Assembly (NCBI RefSeq): GCF_001316245.1
Contig: NZ_BBDM01000002.1
Span: 230,439 to 294,438 of the forward strand
Source of the DNA: Vulcanisaeta sp. JCM 14467
Lineage (GTDB): Archaea > Thermoproteota > Thermoprotei > Thermoproteales > Thermocladiaceae
Direction: 5' to 3'
DNA: 64,000 nt
Numbering within the stretch: position 1 is the stretch's first letter; the number at the start of each line of letters is the position of its first letter. Shown in pieces: positions 1-10,227 of this stretch. The notes beneath the pieces are model-generated. The model saw only the letters and a list, made by a program, of their open reading frames with translations. It did not search any database and was not told the origin of the DNA. The position numbers and the translations under genes were made by a program.

Positions 1-560
1 TCACTAGCCACCGACTCACCACTAGGCTCCTTAGAACTAGCCACGCCCTTAAAGACTCCCCTAAATGGCAACATATAATACTTACCCCTATAGATCAGCC
101 ACAAATCAATTATGGCAGCGTATGAGGTAACCTCGTAAATAAACCAGAAGGGCTCACCACCAAAGCCATAATGAATAATGTCAGAGAGAAGCGTGTATAT
201 GAACACGGTTAACCCGGCGGACCCCGGTTTACCGACTAGGGCGGCGGCTAGCATCACAAGGAATGTCTCGCCAATTATTGGGTAATAGAAGTAAGTAGTG
301 ACAGTACCTACCTTAGGTATTAATGGTGATATAAAGAAGTTATAGACGATGAGCAATGCGGCTATTAGGGCTATGTACACGAAATCAATGGTTTTGAAGT
401 TGCCGAAGGGTCTACCCTCCTTAGGTCTCCATGCCCATGCAAGCAGGGCGAAGTAAAGTACTGACCATATTAATATGACGTACCAGGGTATTATGGTGTT
501 CAGATTGAAGTGCACCCCATTCCAGACCATATATTCACCGAAAAGCACTAATGACCTCAT
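1..560 (-). CDS. ECF transporter S-component-like membrane protein, partial
   Basis: Reading leftward from ATG at 560, the frame stays open for 186 codons to the window edge, so the C-terminus is missing. It has about five hydrophobic segments. A conserved stretch near residues 130-145, HYGFGGEPFWFIYEVTSY, closely matches HFGFVGEPLWLIEDVLTY in the ECF S-component encoded at 19594-20284, so the two are paralogues. The family match is inferred from that resemblance and from the ECF ABC/T genes beside the second copy. The substrate is unknown. Confidence 0.6.
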   Translation of the reverse strand, partial: MRSLVLFGEYMVWNGVHFNLNTIIPWYVILIWSVLYFALLAWAWRPKEGRPFGNFKTIDFVYIALIAALLIVYNFFISPLIPKVGTVTTYFYYPIIGETFLVMLAAALVGKPGSAGLTVFIYTLLSDIIHYGFGGEPFWFIYEVTSYAAIIDLWLIYRGKYYMLPFRGVFKGVASSKEPSGESVAS

Positions 561-659
561 TTAAAAAGATTTACATAAATAATGTAATTATATTATCTAA
601 AAAAAATTATATACCATAAGTATTACTTGAAAATTATCAAATACATTTTCATCTTACAT

Positions 660-2183
660 TTATTTTCCAGGCATTTGAGGAAAACTGATATGAACCTCAT
701 CAACGTATTTCATCAGTAACGATTTAAGATTCTCCTCCTCAGCGCCTGGAATTTTTATGTGGCTCCAGGGCAGTTCAGCGTTAAGTGGTTTCCATGAATA
801 CACGTACTTATTGAGCAGGTCCCCGTACTTCCTAAGCAGTCTCCTCCAGGAGCCCCTGTCAAGGCTTGTCAGTGAGGCTTCGAATACTAAATTACTAACG
901 TCACGATCACCAAGCGAGAGCAGTGCTTGAACCTTGGCGTCAAGTATATTATATGTCGAGAATTCGGTGTAAGCGTGTAATTCCCTTAAGGCCTTAATCC
1001 TTTCATTAACTACGTCCTCATCAGCCATTGGTAGCCATTGCAATGCGTGTGCGGTTTAGGTATCCAGGGATTAACCGAGAGTGAGTACCGAACGCCAAGT
1101 CTTTTAAGTCTCTGTAGCAGGTTAATTATTGACTCAATGTCCTCATCCGTCTCCCCTGGCAACCCAACCATGAAGTAAAGCTTTAAGTGATCGATGCCGG
1201 CCTCCACTGCATCCATGGCTACCCTCACAATGTCATCATCAGTGAACCCCTTACCCAGGGCCTTCCTCAGTCTCTCGCTTGACTCAGGGGCTATCGTGAG
1301 GACTTTGGCCTCCCTTTGCAATTAACTTAATGATATCCTTATTCAACGTATCAACGCGTAGTGAGGGAACAGACACGCCAAGCCCTAACTCATTCACTAG
1401 GAAGCCCATTAACTCCCTAAAACCTGGGTGATCAGTTACGGAAAGCCCTATTAGGGATACCCCATTAATCAACTTCTCATCCCTACTTAAATCCTTAATT
1501 ATCAATTCCTTAATAGAATTAATGTCGGTAAACCTGACGGGCCTTCCGATAAAACCTTCCATACAGAATAGGCAACCCCTTGGACAACCCCTCATGACCT
1601 CCAGGACTGCTGGATAATTAAATACGGACCCAGCGCTGCTCGTGCTTAATTCGATTGCCGTGTCATAGATCAACCTAATGGAGTATGACAAATCCTTCAC
1701 AAACGCCTTGATTACGGTATGCTTACCAAGTGATGGCACGTAAAAACCTGTTATGTCTACGTACTTCTCAACGTCCTTGCCATACTCTAGGTAGTGATTA
1801 ATGAGCTCGGGTATTAGTACCTCCGCATCACCAATGAGGATTATGTCCGCGAATGGCGCCATAGGCTCTGGATTAGCCATCAGTGTTGGCCCTCCCATGA
1901 CGATTAACGGGTCCTCAGAAGTCCTTTGCACACTGAATGGGTTTATGCCGCTTATCTCCAGCATCTTCAGTATTCGTGGGTAATCAAGCTCGTAGTGCAC
2001 CGAGAATAGTACTATGTCGAAGTCCCTTAGCGATTTCGTAACTGACCTGCCATCATCACTCATGAAAACGAACTCGGAGTACACGCTTGGATGCTCGTTC
2101 AGTAACTTCCTGATTATGTGTATTGACAGTGATTGTAGGGCTACCCTGGCATTTGATGGATAAGCAATGGCTACCTTAATCAT
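660..2183 (-). CDS. B12-binding-domain radical SAM protein (frame-broken)
   Basis: Three overlapping pieces in different frames (breaks near 1315 and 1040) read as one protein of about 500 residues. The N-terminal part is a Rossmann-like B12-binding domain (GGPTLMANPEP, then a GDAE loop). It is followed by CPRGCLFC, the CxxxCxxC motif that holds the radical SAM 4Fe-4S cluster. The middle piece carries the barrel (LTIAPESSERLRKALGKG; FMVGLPGETDEDI), and the third continues from PHT through LQWLPM. The ATG at 2183 (MIKVAIAYPS) is preferred to an upstream in-frame start. These enzymes cleave S-adenosylmethionine reductively; the substrate here is unknown. The breaks are probably sequencing errors because the conserved motifs are intact. 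Confidence 0.8.
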
Positions 2184-2221
2184 CCCCTTCCTGTATGACT
2201 TACGGTAAGCGCTCATCGGTA

Positions 2222-2809
2222 TTACGAGACTCCCTGGTATGGCTGTGACGGACTTATCCTAACCCTGAGGATAACCAGCGGTTGATTTGATTCCTTTATC
2301 TCCATTATCTTCCTAAGCAGTCTCAGCCTTACGCTCGTGATGTTCGTCGACAAGAGCCTTAATGCGCCGTCCTTACCATACTCATTAATGAGGTCGTTAA
2401 GTGTTGTCTTTAGTATGAAGTCTGAGACTACGTCAAGGCTGCATATCTCATTCTGCCTTATCAACTCGACAATGATCTCCCTACGTAACTTATCAACTAA
2501 GTCCTTGGGAAGACTCTTGAGGAGCTCATTCACATTACCCTGAATATCGGCATTGCTATCCGTGTTTGCCTGCTCATTCTCGGTGAAGACGAGCTTGACC
2601 CTCTGTCTCCACTTAACAACCCACCAATTAAACCACTCATCGACAATCCTAACCACCTGCTCATCATTTCTTAAAATCCTCCTGCATAATTCGTATGATG
2701 CATCCTCATTGCTTAAATTGAGTAATCCAAACTTATGCAATAAGTAATATCTTAAATCCTGATAGGCGTAGCTGTCAGGAAGTCCTGCTCGTTGGGCTCC
2801 AAGTCCCAA
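2222..2809 (-). CDS. Uncharacterised helical protein
   Basis: About 195 residues, mostly helical and charged, with a W-rich patch (VDEWFNWWVVKW) near residues 55-67. No family is recognised with confidence. It lies just upstream of the radical SAM gene on the same strand, so the two may be co-transcribed. The true N-terminus is uncertain: a different frame upstream (from about 2880) reads as plausible protein and runs to about 2760, so a frame break near 2760-2800 may have removed 20-40 residues. Confidence 0.55.
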   Translation of the reverse strand: MGLGAQRAGLPDSYAYQDLRYYLLHKFGLLNLSNEDASYELCRRILRNDEQVVRIVDEWFNWWVVKWRQRVKLVFTENEQANTDSNADIQGNVNELLKSLPKDLVDKLRREIIVELIRQNEICSLDVVSDFILKTTLNDLINEYGKDGALRLLSTNITSVRLRLLRKIMEIKESNQPLVILRVRISPSQPYQGVS

Positions 2810-2958
2810 GGCAGGGAGCTTATCCGTTGCTGAATCATGGATACTAGCTTACGTTCACCAAGGCCCTCCCTGCAGCTATGTCTATGTCGAAATACGCCAC
2901 AAAACTCCCGTGTGTATACTATTTTATTTATTATTTAAACATTTGGTCCATGCTATGT

Positions 2959-3777
2959 TTAAATACGACTAAATAATTTATTTATATCCATAAAATCATG
3001 AAGAATTTTTGAAAGGACAAAGGAACCAGGTAATGAACTATACCACTTATTCACTAGGTAATTAATTACGTAGGAAATGTCATCACCACTCAAGACCCAG
3101 TTTGGTTCCCTATCGCCATAACTCACACCCAATAGTAATAAGCCATAAGGCGGTGCAGGCGGTATTGGTCTTTTAACCCTCAACTCTATTAAATCCCTCA
3201 ACTCATTCACAGTCAATACGCCTGAACCAACCATCCTAATGGCATTAACAATCTTCCTAATCATCTTATTCTTAAACCCACGACCATTGATCGTAAATAC
3301 CAGGTAATCACCAAGCCTCTCAACGTTAATGCCATTTATCAACACGGTGGTCGGGACGCCCCTCTCCCTAACCTGGAAGTTAGCAAGGTCATGAACGCCG
3401 ATAAACATTTTCGCCGCATCCCTCATTAAATCAACATCCTCGTATAACCAAGGCATGACGTAGAGGTACGTCCTAGACACTGCCGCCCTCGCGCGAAAAT
3501 CATTACTCACCTCAGCCCAGGCCCATACCCTGATTCCATTCGGCAATTCTGAATTGATCATGCCAGGCACTAGCCTAAGCTCGCCATCATACTTCACGGA
3601 AATCACATTACCAATGGCACTAACCCCAGGATCCGTCCTCGACGCCTTACTCAATTTGAAGTCACTTATAAAGTGCTTAATGGCCCTCCTAAGGTAGTAC
3701 TCAACAGAGTTGGTATTACCCGTAAAACCACTAAATAATGTTCCATCGTAAAATACCTTAAACGCTATCGTTACCAT
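2959..3777 (-). CDS. truA: tRNA pseudouridine synthase A (TruA family)
   Basis: 272 residues. The TruA family converts uridines 38-40 of the tRNA anticodon stem-loop to pseudouridine. The family start (FKVFYDGTLFSGF) and the active-site block SRTDPGVSAIGNV, with the catalytic Asp in RTD, are present near residues 45-57. The C-terminal signature GRGFKNKMIRKIV is near residue 165. Length fits archaeal TruA. The gene is intact and follows the TusA-like gene by about 50 bases. Confidence 0.92.
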   Translation of the reverse strand: MVTIAFKVFYDGTLFSGFTGNTNSVEYYLRRAIKHFISDFKLSKASRTDPGVSAIGNVISVKYDGELRLVPGMINSELPNGIRVWAWAEVSNDFRARAAVSRTYLYVMPWLYEDVDLMRDAAKMFIGVHDLANFQVRERGVPTTVLINGINVERLGDYLVFTINGRGFKNKMIRKIVNAIRMVGSGVLTVNELRDLIELRVKRPIPPAPPYGLLLLGVSYGDREPNWVLSGDDISYVINYLVNKWYSSLPGSFVLSKILHDFMDINKLFSRI

Positions 3778-3829
3778 TAAATTACGCTTACCATAAAGTG
3801 ATTAAAAGGCAATACTCATTACGACTTAA

Positions 3830-4081
3830 TTATGACTTATCATGGGACTTAACAATGACTATCCTGTAATTACCATCATCAAGTTGCACAGCCTCCTTAA
3901 TCTCTACGTTTAATATCTTTAGTATCCTCTGTATCATCATGAAGCATACGAAGTCGTCCGTTATCACCGTAAGTACCGAACCACTCTCAGCCCTGTCAAC
4001 GGCATTGGCAACTATGGTCACGGGCGTTGGGCATTGAAGACCCCTAACATCGATCACATTACCACTACCCATAGCACCCAC
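3830..4081 (-). CDS. TusA/SirA-like sulfur carrier protein
   Basis: 83 residues with the TusA-family core DVRGLQCPTPV; the Cys of the CPxP motif is the persulfide-carrying residue. The beta-alpha-beta fold is visible (SGSVLTVITDD, then a helix, then GNYRIVIVK). These small cytosolic proteins pass sulfane sulfur between enzymes. It heads a cluster with a second TusA-like gene, DsrE and a SelD-like protein, which points to intracellular sulfur trafficking. Confidence 0.88.
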   Translation of the reverse strand: MGAMGSGNVIDVRGLQCPTPVTIVANAVDRAESGSVLTVITDDFVCFMMIQRILKILNVEIKEAVQLDDGNYRIVIVKSHDKS

Positions 4082-4184
4082 ACCCAGTTAATGAAATTGT
4101 ATAAATATGCTCATAGCGTGTGCCGATTATTAATTGGATAGATGGGTTTATAAGATGGTATTCACGTAAGGGGCTCGTACTTAG

Positions 4185-4501
4185 TCACCTTATTTCAAAA
4201 TCCTCAAATTCCCCACGGTACTGCTTAACCACGTAAATTACAGTCTCAACAGAGCCAACTGGGCTTGACCTAACCCACTCAATGAATGCCATCACATCCT
4301 CCTACAGCCCTCAACAACAACCTCCACAGAACCATCAGACAAGTTCCTGGCATAGCCAGTCAAACCGAGGGATAGGGCTTGCCTACGTAGTGTTGGTCTA
4401 AAGCCCACGCCCTGAACATTACCAAAGACCTTAGCCTCAACCCTAACCCTCTCACAACTAACCTGTTGTCTCCTTAAGCCCCTTAGCACGTCAATGTTCA
4501 T
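4185..4501 (-). CDS. acyP: Acylphosphatase (frame-broken)
   Basis: The signature [11 protein letters not shown] (Arg and the glycine loop bind the acyl phosphate) and [16 protein letters not shown] match acylphosphatase. At about 4300 the frame ends early, but the next frame continues directly with [20 protein letters not shown] and FEDFEIR to a TGA at 4185, giving a normal-length enzyme of about 90 residues. The exact start is unclear: ATG at 4501 is the nearest, but family homology begins near 4450. It overlaps the end of the SelD-like gene. Confidence 0.75.
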
Positions 4502-5927
4502 TGTCAATTTCATTAGCAAGGATTTATTCGTGATATACCTAGTTACGTAGTCAGGCACGAATAACCTACCGTCCCCCTACCCATGACCTCACCAATGACC
4601 ATCGGTTGAACACCCTCAATACCCCTCAAATCATTAATTATTGAGTCAACGACATCCTTACCCGCCACAATCGCTATTGCACCATTTGTGCCCGCGGTGG
4701 CGTCAGTGATTATATAATGCTCAGCCGCAAACCTAGCAACCTCTGGCGATAATAATGGTATGCTATGCAGTGCAATGTCGACGTTAGCCTGTTCCGCAAG
4801 CTCCTTAAACACGAATATACCTGGCCCAGATATGTCTATCGTAGCCGCTATATGCTCATCCTCCCTAAAGGACTCGTCAAGCTCCGGCAGGTACTTATTT
4901 ATCACCCTGGCTATCTCGATGTTCGGTCTCGAGAGGGTGTCCATTATTTCTATTTTCAGTTTCTCAAGATCATCAATGCTCATTACATTGTGTTCAAACT
5001 CCTCCATTATCGATTCATCAACATGCGCTGTCAAGTACGTTGAGATTACGGAGAGTTCTCCAAAGGGCCTTGTGACCAATATCTTGAAGCCAGCCCTAAT
5101 ATTATCGTAAAACATTGGTGGCTCCTTATCAAGCAAGCCAACAACTGTTGCACCCATTAATAAGTAATTGACCCTTGGCTGCGGGACATCAGCAATTAGT
5201 TTAAAACCCCACCTACCACTGAATTCCCTGAATCTCCTTAACAATTCCTCCTAAGCCCATCAATGGGCGCGTCGTAGACCGGGTATATGGTTACGTCCTT
5301 GTAGACCCCCTTAATGAATAGATCATTCAGCGCATTACTCACGGCAGTAGCCACCTGCCTATAACTGCCTGGGTCCTCCGTCGGGTCTATTATTTGTATC
5401 GTGTCATTATTAGCCAATAAATACTCATTACCCACCTTCGTACTTATGAAATCAACCAACGCAAACTCCGCCTTCTCCCTAGTCGAAACTATTGAATGCC
5501 CCTTACCAATCCTAACCCTAACGCTTGAACTCCCCAACCTCCTATAGAGACTTATTATGGAATTGGCAAATTCTCTCGGTGATGCTGCACGTGATTGATG
5601 AACCTGAAGCAATAGTAATGCTACGGATGGGTTGATCCTCTCAAGCTCATCCCTACTCACGCCACTACCATCCACGCCGTATATCCTCCTATTCAGGGAG
5701 TAATTACCATCACTCCTTAACACCGCAACATCCTCCCTATGCTGTATCTCAAGGTTTAGCTTACTCATTTCATTACTTATGAGTGAGAGGGCTGGGTATA
5801 ACGTGTCGTAAAGGTCAACCTTAACCGAACAGCCAATGGCGAGTGACAATAGATTGATGCCAAGGTCCAGGTACTTATCTAACCTCTCCCTAAACCTACC
5901 AATCCTATCCTCCCTCACGGTAATCAC
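4458..5927 (-). CDS. SelD-like (PurM/AIR synthase-fold) protein (frame-broken)
   Basis: Two large pieces (5927 to 5238 and 5244 to about 4573) join into a protein of about 480 residues related to selenophosphate synthase/AIR synthase. The N-terminal part has GCSVKVDL, where SelD has its glycine/Cys motif, and [18 protein letters not shown]. The C-terminal domain has [21 protein letters not shown] and [14 protein letters not shown] break near 4573 hides the tail ([19 protein letters not shown]). The last stretch, to a TAG at 4458, needs one more shift and is uncertain. No selenoprotein machinery is seen. The TusA and DsrE neighbours suggest a role with sulfur rather than selenium; this is inference. 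Confidence 0.72.
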
Positions 5928-6211
5928 CGCTTCCTAACCACAATCCTCCAGTAACCACCCTCCTGCCTAACCTCGAGAACCTCATGACCAAGCTTCCTAA
6001 CCGCCGCCGGAACATTATCACAACTCGCCGGGTTGTCAACCAGTACCTCCATTATTGACCCACTTTTCAACTCCTTAATCACCTTAAGCGTAAATACCTG
6101 CGGGTATGGGCAGGCATAGCCCCTGGCATCCAGTAAATACTTATTATCGCCTATCCTCCTTACCATACCATTCTCCGTCCCCATAAATCCCACGGCGATA
6201 ACCCACGTCAT
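5924..6211 (-). CDS. TusA-like sulfur carrier protein, second copy
   Basis: 95 residues with LLDARGYACPYPQV, the CPxP motif of TusA proteins, followed by a typical beta-alpha-beta pattern (GSIMEVLVDNPASCDNV). It carries an extra Cys in PASCDN, common in YeeD/TusA relatives. Its stop overlaps the SelD-like start by four bases, so the two are translationally coupled. It probably hands sulfur to, or receives it from, the DsrE protein encoded just upstream. Confidence 0.88.
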   Translation of the reverse strand: MTWVIAVGFMGTENGMVRRIGDNKYLLDARGYACPYPQVFTLKVIKELKSGSIMEVLVDNPASCDNVPAAVRKLGHEVLEVRQEGGYWRIVVRKR

Positions 6212-6286
6212 GGCTTAATATAGCTTAGATCAGTGCTCTTTTTGCACAGATAACTATTTATTTAAATTCAAATAAATATAAATGAA

Positions 6287-6721
6287 TCAAAGAGACACGG
6301 ACTTATCGCACCACTCAAGCAACTCAACGTACTTACCAATCATAACCAACTCATCAACCACATCCAGGAAATCCCCCAAACCAACCTTAATACCAGCCAA
6401 CTCAAAGGGCTGGGTGCAGACGTAGACCCTGACATTACCGATTTCCTTAGCCTGCCTAATCATTTCATACCACCTGTAAAACCTACCACCCTTAATGGCA
6501 TCATTATAACCACGAACAACACCGCCAGCCAATTCGCTTAATACCGAATCACTATTGTAACCACCAATCTTATCGGCATAACCCCTAAGGAATGCAAAGG
6601 ATGCCGACTGGGTTGCGTATATCGCGACTTCATGCCCCATACTGACCGCGCCAAGGGTTATTGTTCCCAGCGTGATTAGGCGATCCAGGGTTGAGCTGGT
6701 GATTAGTATCAGTATTCTCAT
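6287..6721 (-). CDS. DsrE/DsrF family sulfur-transfer protein
   Basis: 144 residues, starting MRILILITSSTLDRLITLGTI, with the DsrE-family Rossmann-like pattern. Cys in RVYVCTQPFEL sits where these proteins carry persulfide, near residue 106. It is the first gene of the minus-strand cluster DsrE, TusA, SelD-like, acylphosphatase. A TATA-like AT-rich stretch lies upstream around 6740-6830. Confidence 0.85.
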   Translation of the reverse strand: MRILILITSSTLDRLITLGTITLGAVSMGHEVAIYATQSASFAFLRGYADKIGGYNSDSVLSELAGGVVRGYNDAIKGGRFYRWYEMIRQAKEIGNVRVYVCTQPFELAGIKVGLGDFLDVVDELVMIGKYVELLEWCDKSVSL

Positions 6722-6837
6722 GGCACTTATTACCCTGGTAATTCAAGTTAAAATTGCATAAGGAATGATGCATTTTCTGCATGGGAATAAGGAAAAGTCA
6801 CTTTAATTATTTTAAACATGCTAACCTCTAATAATGC

Positions 6838-6930
6838 TCACTCCTTAGCCTGCACCTCCTGCTTATTCTCGCCCTCAGTCTTTGTCTCTTCCTCCTTACC
6901 CTTCTTCTTCGTCATGTATGGACTTGGCAT
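6838..6930 (-). CDS. Possible small Lys/Glu-rich protein
   Basis: A 30-codon frame (MPSPYMTKKKGKEEE...) upstream of the DsrE gene on the same strand. It is very charged and has no recognised family. Coding is plausible because the spacing and strand fit the cluster, but such a short frame could be chance. Confidence 0.25.
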   Translation of the reverse strand: MPSPYMTKKKGKEEETKTEGENKQEVQAKE

Positions 6931-7097
6931 GCACATAATTGATCATTGCCATAGAAATGCAGTTATTAATAAATATTTCTATTTAAATTTATTTAAATAT
7001 ATTCAAATGAATTGACAATATCAATTATCCTTAAACTTCGTAATGAAGCCCTCTTAATCAATATATGTAATGCCCAATGGCGTATTTAGCTAAAGGC

Positions 7098-7937
7098 TTA
7101 ACCAAACCTAATACTCTCAAGGATCCTAATCTCCTCCTCACTCAACCTCCAACCAGCGGCACCTAGGTTCTCCCTAACGTGGTCAGGGTTTGAAGCCCTC
7201 GGTATTGGGAATACATTCTCATGCTTACTAATTATCCAATTAAGCACCACCTGGGCCACAGTCTTAGGCCCATGATTCCTAGCAATAACCTCAAGGGCAT
7301 CCCTCGGGAACTCCCTAATGAGCCTCCCATGACCGAGTGGGTAGTAGGCTATCACGGCCATACCGTTCTTCTTGGCGTAGGGTATTATGTCGGCCTCAAT
7401 CCTCCTATCCATTAGGCTGTAGGGCATTTGTATTGATGCGACCTCATACTTCTTAAGGGCGCCCTGTGCCTCAATGACCTGGTTAAGGCTGAAGTTACTA
7501 AGGCCGATGAACCTTATCAACCCATTATCGACTAGGTACTCCATGGCCCTCATGGTCTCCGTAATCGGCACCCTCCTATTCGGGAAGTGTATTTGGTATA
7601 GGTCTATGTACTTAACACCAAGCCTGGCAAGGCTCCTCTTCGTAGCCTTAATAACAGCCTCATACCTCAAATGGGTCGGCCAAACCTTCGTCGCTATGAA
7701 CAACTCCTCCCTATCAAAACCCCTAATAGCCTCACCAACCAGAGGCTCAGACCCGTAAATCTCGGCAGTATCAATGAAGTTTATACCGCCTCAAGACCAA
7801 CCCTCAACGCCCTAAGCCTCCTATCATAGCCAGGCTTATGCTAGTCTCGATAGTATTATCCAGGCTGGGTCGTAGTACGTGCCCATGCCGATTACCGAGA
7901 CCTTGACCCCGGTCTTGCCGAATGCCCTGTATTCCAC
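7098..7937 (-). CDS. Aldo/keto reductase (frame-broken)
   Basis: NADPH-dependent oxidoreductase of the AKR barrel family. Starting at GTG 7937 one reads EYRAFGKTGVKVSVIGMGT. After breaks near 7850 and 7790 the protein continues INFIDTAEIYGSEPLV (catalytic Asp and Tyr), then FIATKVWPTHL with the catalytic Lys, IDLYQIHFP with the His, and the C-terminal NADP-binding GPKTVAQVVLNW. Total about 280 residues, normal for the family. The substrate is unknown. A second, interrupted AKR lies at 35497-37873. Confidence 0.82.
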
Positions 7938-8134
7938 GGGTATTGGCGTTGTTGATGCCCTATTAACCTTATTCCTGAATTAAGGGCATATGCAATAATC
8001 AGGTACCCCAGGATCGATCACCAGTCACATGGCATGTCACTCATCACCCAGCGTAATGTCGATCCTTGGCTTAAATACTTAACTTGGGCATTGCTTCGTT
8101 GGGTTTATAAGCAGATTGCTTATACCTAAGTAAC

Positions 8135-8536
8135 GTGAGTATTAGTAGTAGGGATTTGGTTGCTAAGAAGATGGCTCAATTGATCAGGGCTGGGGCCACG
8201 TTGACGAGCTACACATGCCCAGTGTGCGGCACGCCACTGCTTAGGTTGAAGACTGGTGAGTATTACTGTGCTAATTGTGATAGGCCCGTGGTAATTGTTA
8301 GGTCTGATGCTGAGGAGAAGGAGGTTATGATTAGGTATGGGCTCATGGACATTAGGGACACGCTCTATGAGAGGCTCGTCATGATTAATAATGAGCTTAA
8401 GGAGACTAAGGACATTGATAGGATTAATGAGTTGGTTAGGTCCATGGTACTCATACTAGAGGCCTACGATAAAATAACTCAAATAATAAACCAGGGCTCA
8501 CCGAAGACTGAGATGACTAAGGCTAAGGAGAAATAG
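8135..8536 (+). CDS. Sjogren/scleroderma autoantigen p27-like zinc-ribbon protein
   Basis: 133 residues beginning at GTG 8135. A zinc ribbon (CPVC at about residue 28 and CANC at about 48) is followed by a helical tail. This matches the archaeal p27/SSSCA1 family, whose function in archaea is not established. A TATA-like gtttataag lies about 30 bases upstream. Its end overlaps the convergent Pelota gene by 14 bases. Confidence 0.82.
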   Translation: MSISSRDLVAKKMAQLIRAGATLTSYTCPVCGTPLLRLKTGEYYCANCDRPVVIVRSDAEEKEVMIRYGLMDIRDTLYERLVMINNELKETKDIDRINELVRSMVLILEAYDKITQIINQGSPKTEMTKAKEK

Positions 8537-9569
8537 GGAACCTAAGTAGTGCCGCCACGCCGCCAATACTCCTAAGTCTCTCACCACCCTCAATACTTGA
8601 TGGTACAATGATTAGGTTTGCCCTAGTCCTCAGTGCCATGCTTATTAAATCCCTCATTTCAATACCCCTTTCCTTATACGTCTCATCAAGGACAACCAAC
8701 GTCTCCACAGCACCGAACTCAAGGGCCTTCCTAACCTCATCAATACCCACGGCAACAAGGCCATTACCCATGCCCAACCTATTGAATACTTCATCCACGT
8801 ATTCCTGCCCAAGGTCGATGTTCAACTTCCTAAGAACGCCAACACCAACCCTCTCAAACTCATAAACGCCTGCTAACCCACCCTCACCCTGCTCATGGTA
8901 AATAATTGGCAAGCCTAATTTACCCAGTTCCTCATTAATGACCTCCCTAGCCATGGAGAGGGTCATGTGATTACCAACCACGATTATGTGCGTGGGCCTC
9001 CTACTCTGGACCCACTGCCTGACCTGGGTGAGCACGCTCCTAAGTGACCTCTTGAACCTATCCAGCGAGTCCTCACCCTCCTTACCACCACTTTGAATCG
9101 GTATTGTACCGAGCAACTCCCTACCAAACCTACGAATGTGGGCAACAGCCACCTCCTCCATGGACACTGAAACCAACAACACACTCACCGATGCACCGCT
9201 GAACATTTCCAGGACCTTACTAACGAACTCCCTATCAACCCCATTCGGCTTAACCAACCTATACTCAAGCCCGTAGGCAAGCTCCATGGTGTGGTGACTA
9301 CCCTTAGCACCCTCAAACCACTCAGGGACCTCAATGAGAATGCCCCTAACCCTAAGCGTACCCCTAAAGGCATGGTACTCAAGACCCTCAACCCTAAGAC
9401 CGACATAAATCCTAACCCTCTCACCCCTACCACCCTCCCTCGCCCTAAACTCCCTGACAGTCCACCCGTAAATGACGTCGCCAGGATCGATCAGTAAGTA
9501 AACGACGTATAGGTCATCCTCACCCTCAACCACGAAGTCGAGGAAATCCCTACCAAAGTTAAGCTTCAC
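8523..9569 (-). CDS. pelA: Pelota/Dom34 mRNA surveillance factor
   Basis: 348 residues, intact. Pelota pairs with aEF1-alpha or ABCE1 to release stalled ribosomes. The N-terminal eRF1-like domain is shown by EGEDDLYVVYLLIDPGDV; the central domain includes VSVLLVSVSMEEVAVAHIRR; the C-terminal L7Ae-like domain contains VDEVRKALE-type and LVVLDETYKERG sequence. It lacks the GGQ motif of true release factors, as expected for Pelota. Confidence 0.9.
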   Translation of the reverse strand: MKLNFGRDFLDFVVEGEDDLYVVYLLIDPGDVIYGWTVREFRAREGGRGERVRIYVGLRVEGLEYHAFRGTLRVRGILIEVPEWFEGAKGSHHTMELAYGLEYRLVKPNGVDREFVSKVLEMFSGASVSVLLVSVSMEEVAVAHIRRFGRELLGTIPIQSGGKEGEDSLDRFKRSLRSVLTQVRQWVQSRRPTHIIVVGNHMTLSMAREVINEELGKLGLPIIYHEQGEGGLAGVYEFERVGVGVLRKLNIDLGQEYVDEVFNRLGMGNGLVAVGIDEVRKALEFGAVETLVVLDETYKERGIEMRDLISMALRTRANLIIVPSSIEGGERLRSIGGVAALLRFPISP

Positions 9570-9604
9570 AAAATGCGGTGAAAGGCAGGTGGGAAAATAA
9601 ACCC

Positions 9605-10150
9605 TTAGGTCCCAGCGGACTCTCCCTGCCTCTCCTTAGCCTTCTTTTCCTCGAGCTTCCTCAACGTTATTCCGCGCATGGCCGCTGCGTACCAAAGGAC
9701 CTTCCACACGTCTGGACCCCTATCGCCATACTCCATGGCGAACTTCCTAGCCAACTCCAGCAACTCATTGGCTTCCTCAAGCGTCAACTCATCCTTATCA
9801 ATAAGCTCAAGCAACCTCTTCTTCTCAGCCTCGGTGAATGGGTTCGTGGCCATGTTGACCATGCTACGTAGCACTGACTTCACGAAGCTAACATCCCTAC
9901 TATCGAGAATACCCCTAAAGCCTAGGAACTCCGTGAGGAACTCATTCTGCCCAGTAATTATGTTTACCAACCTATTAAACCTCTCGTCAACGTAATTCTT
10001 TAGCTCATTAAATCTCTGGTCTATTTGTTGGAACCTCATGTCAATCTCCTTAAACTTGCCGCCAAGCCAATAAAGCGAAGTACCCAGAATAACGACAATC
10101 GTGACTATAGGCCCAACAATACCAAGTATCAGCGAGACATCCATCACCAT
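9605..10150 (-). CDS. Membrane-anchored coiled-coil protein
   Basis: 181 residues. One N-terminal membrane segment (LILGIVGPIVTIVVILGTSL, residues 6-25) is followed by a coiled coil (about 30-65; RFQQIDQRFNELKNYVDERF) and a charged helical domain with FTEAEKKRLLELIDKDELTLEEANELL. No named function. The layout suits a membrane-tethered scaffold. Confidence 0.65.
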   Translation of the reverse strand: MVMDVSLILGIVGPIVTIVVILGTSLYWLGGKFKEIDMRFQQIDQRFNELKNYVDERFNRLVNIITGQNEFLTEFLGFRGILDSRDVSFVKSVLRSMVNMATNPFTEAEKKRLLELIDKDELTLEEANELLELARKFAMEYGDRGPDVWKVLWYAAAMRGITLRKLEEKKAKERQGESAGT

Positions 10151-10200
10151 AAGTTATTGTTAGGTATTAATATACCTTATGCCGTGCTTCGTAAGGAATT

Positions 10201-10212
10201 GCTTATAAATAG
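10201..10212 (+). promoter_or_regulatory. TATA box for MFS transporter
   Basis: gcttataaatag lies about 22-27 bases before the ATG at 10228, the spacing expected for an archaeal promoter with a leaderless or nearly leaderless mRNA. Confidence 0.6.
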
Positions 10213-10227
10213 GATGTCTATCCTATC

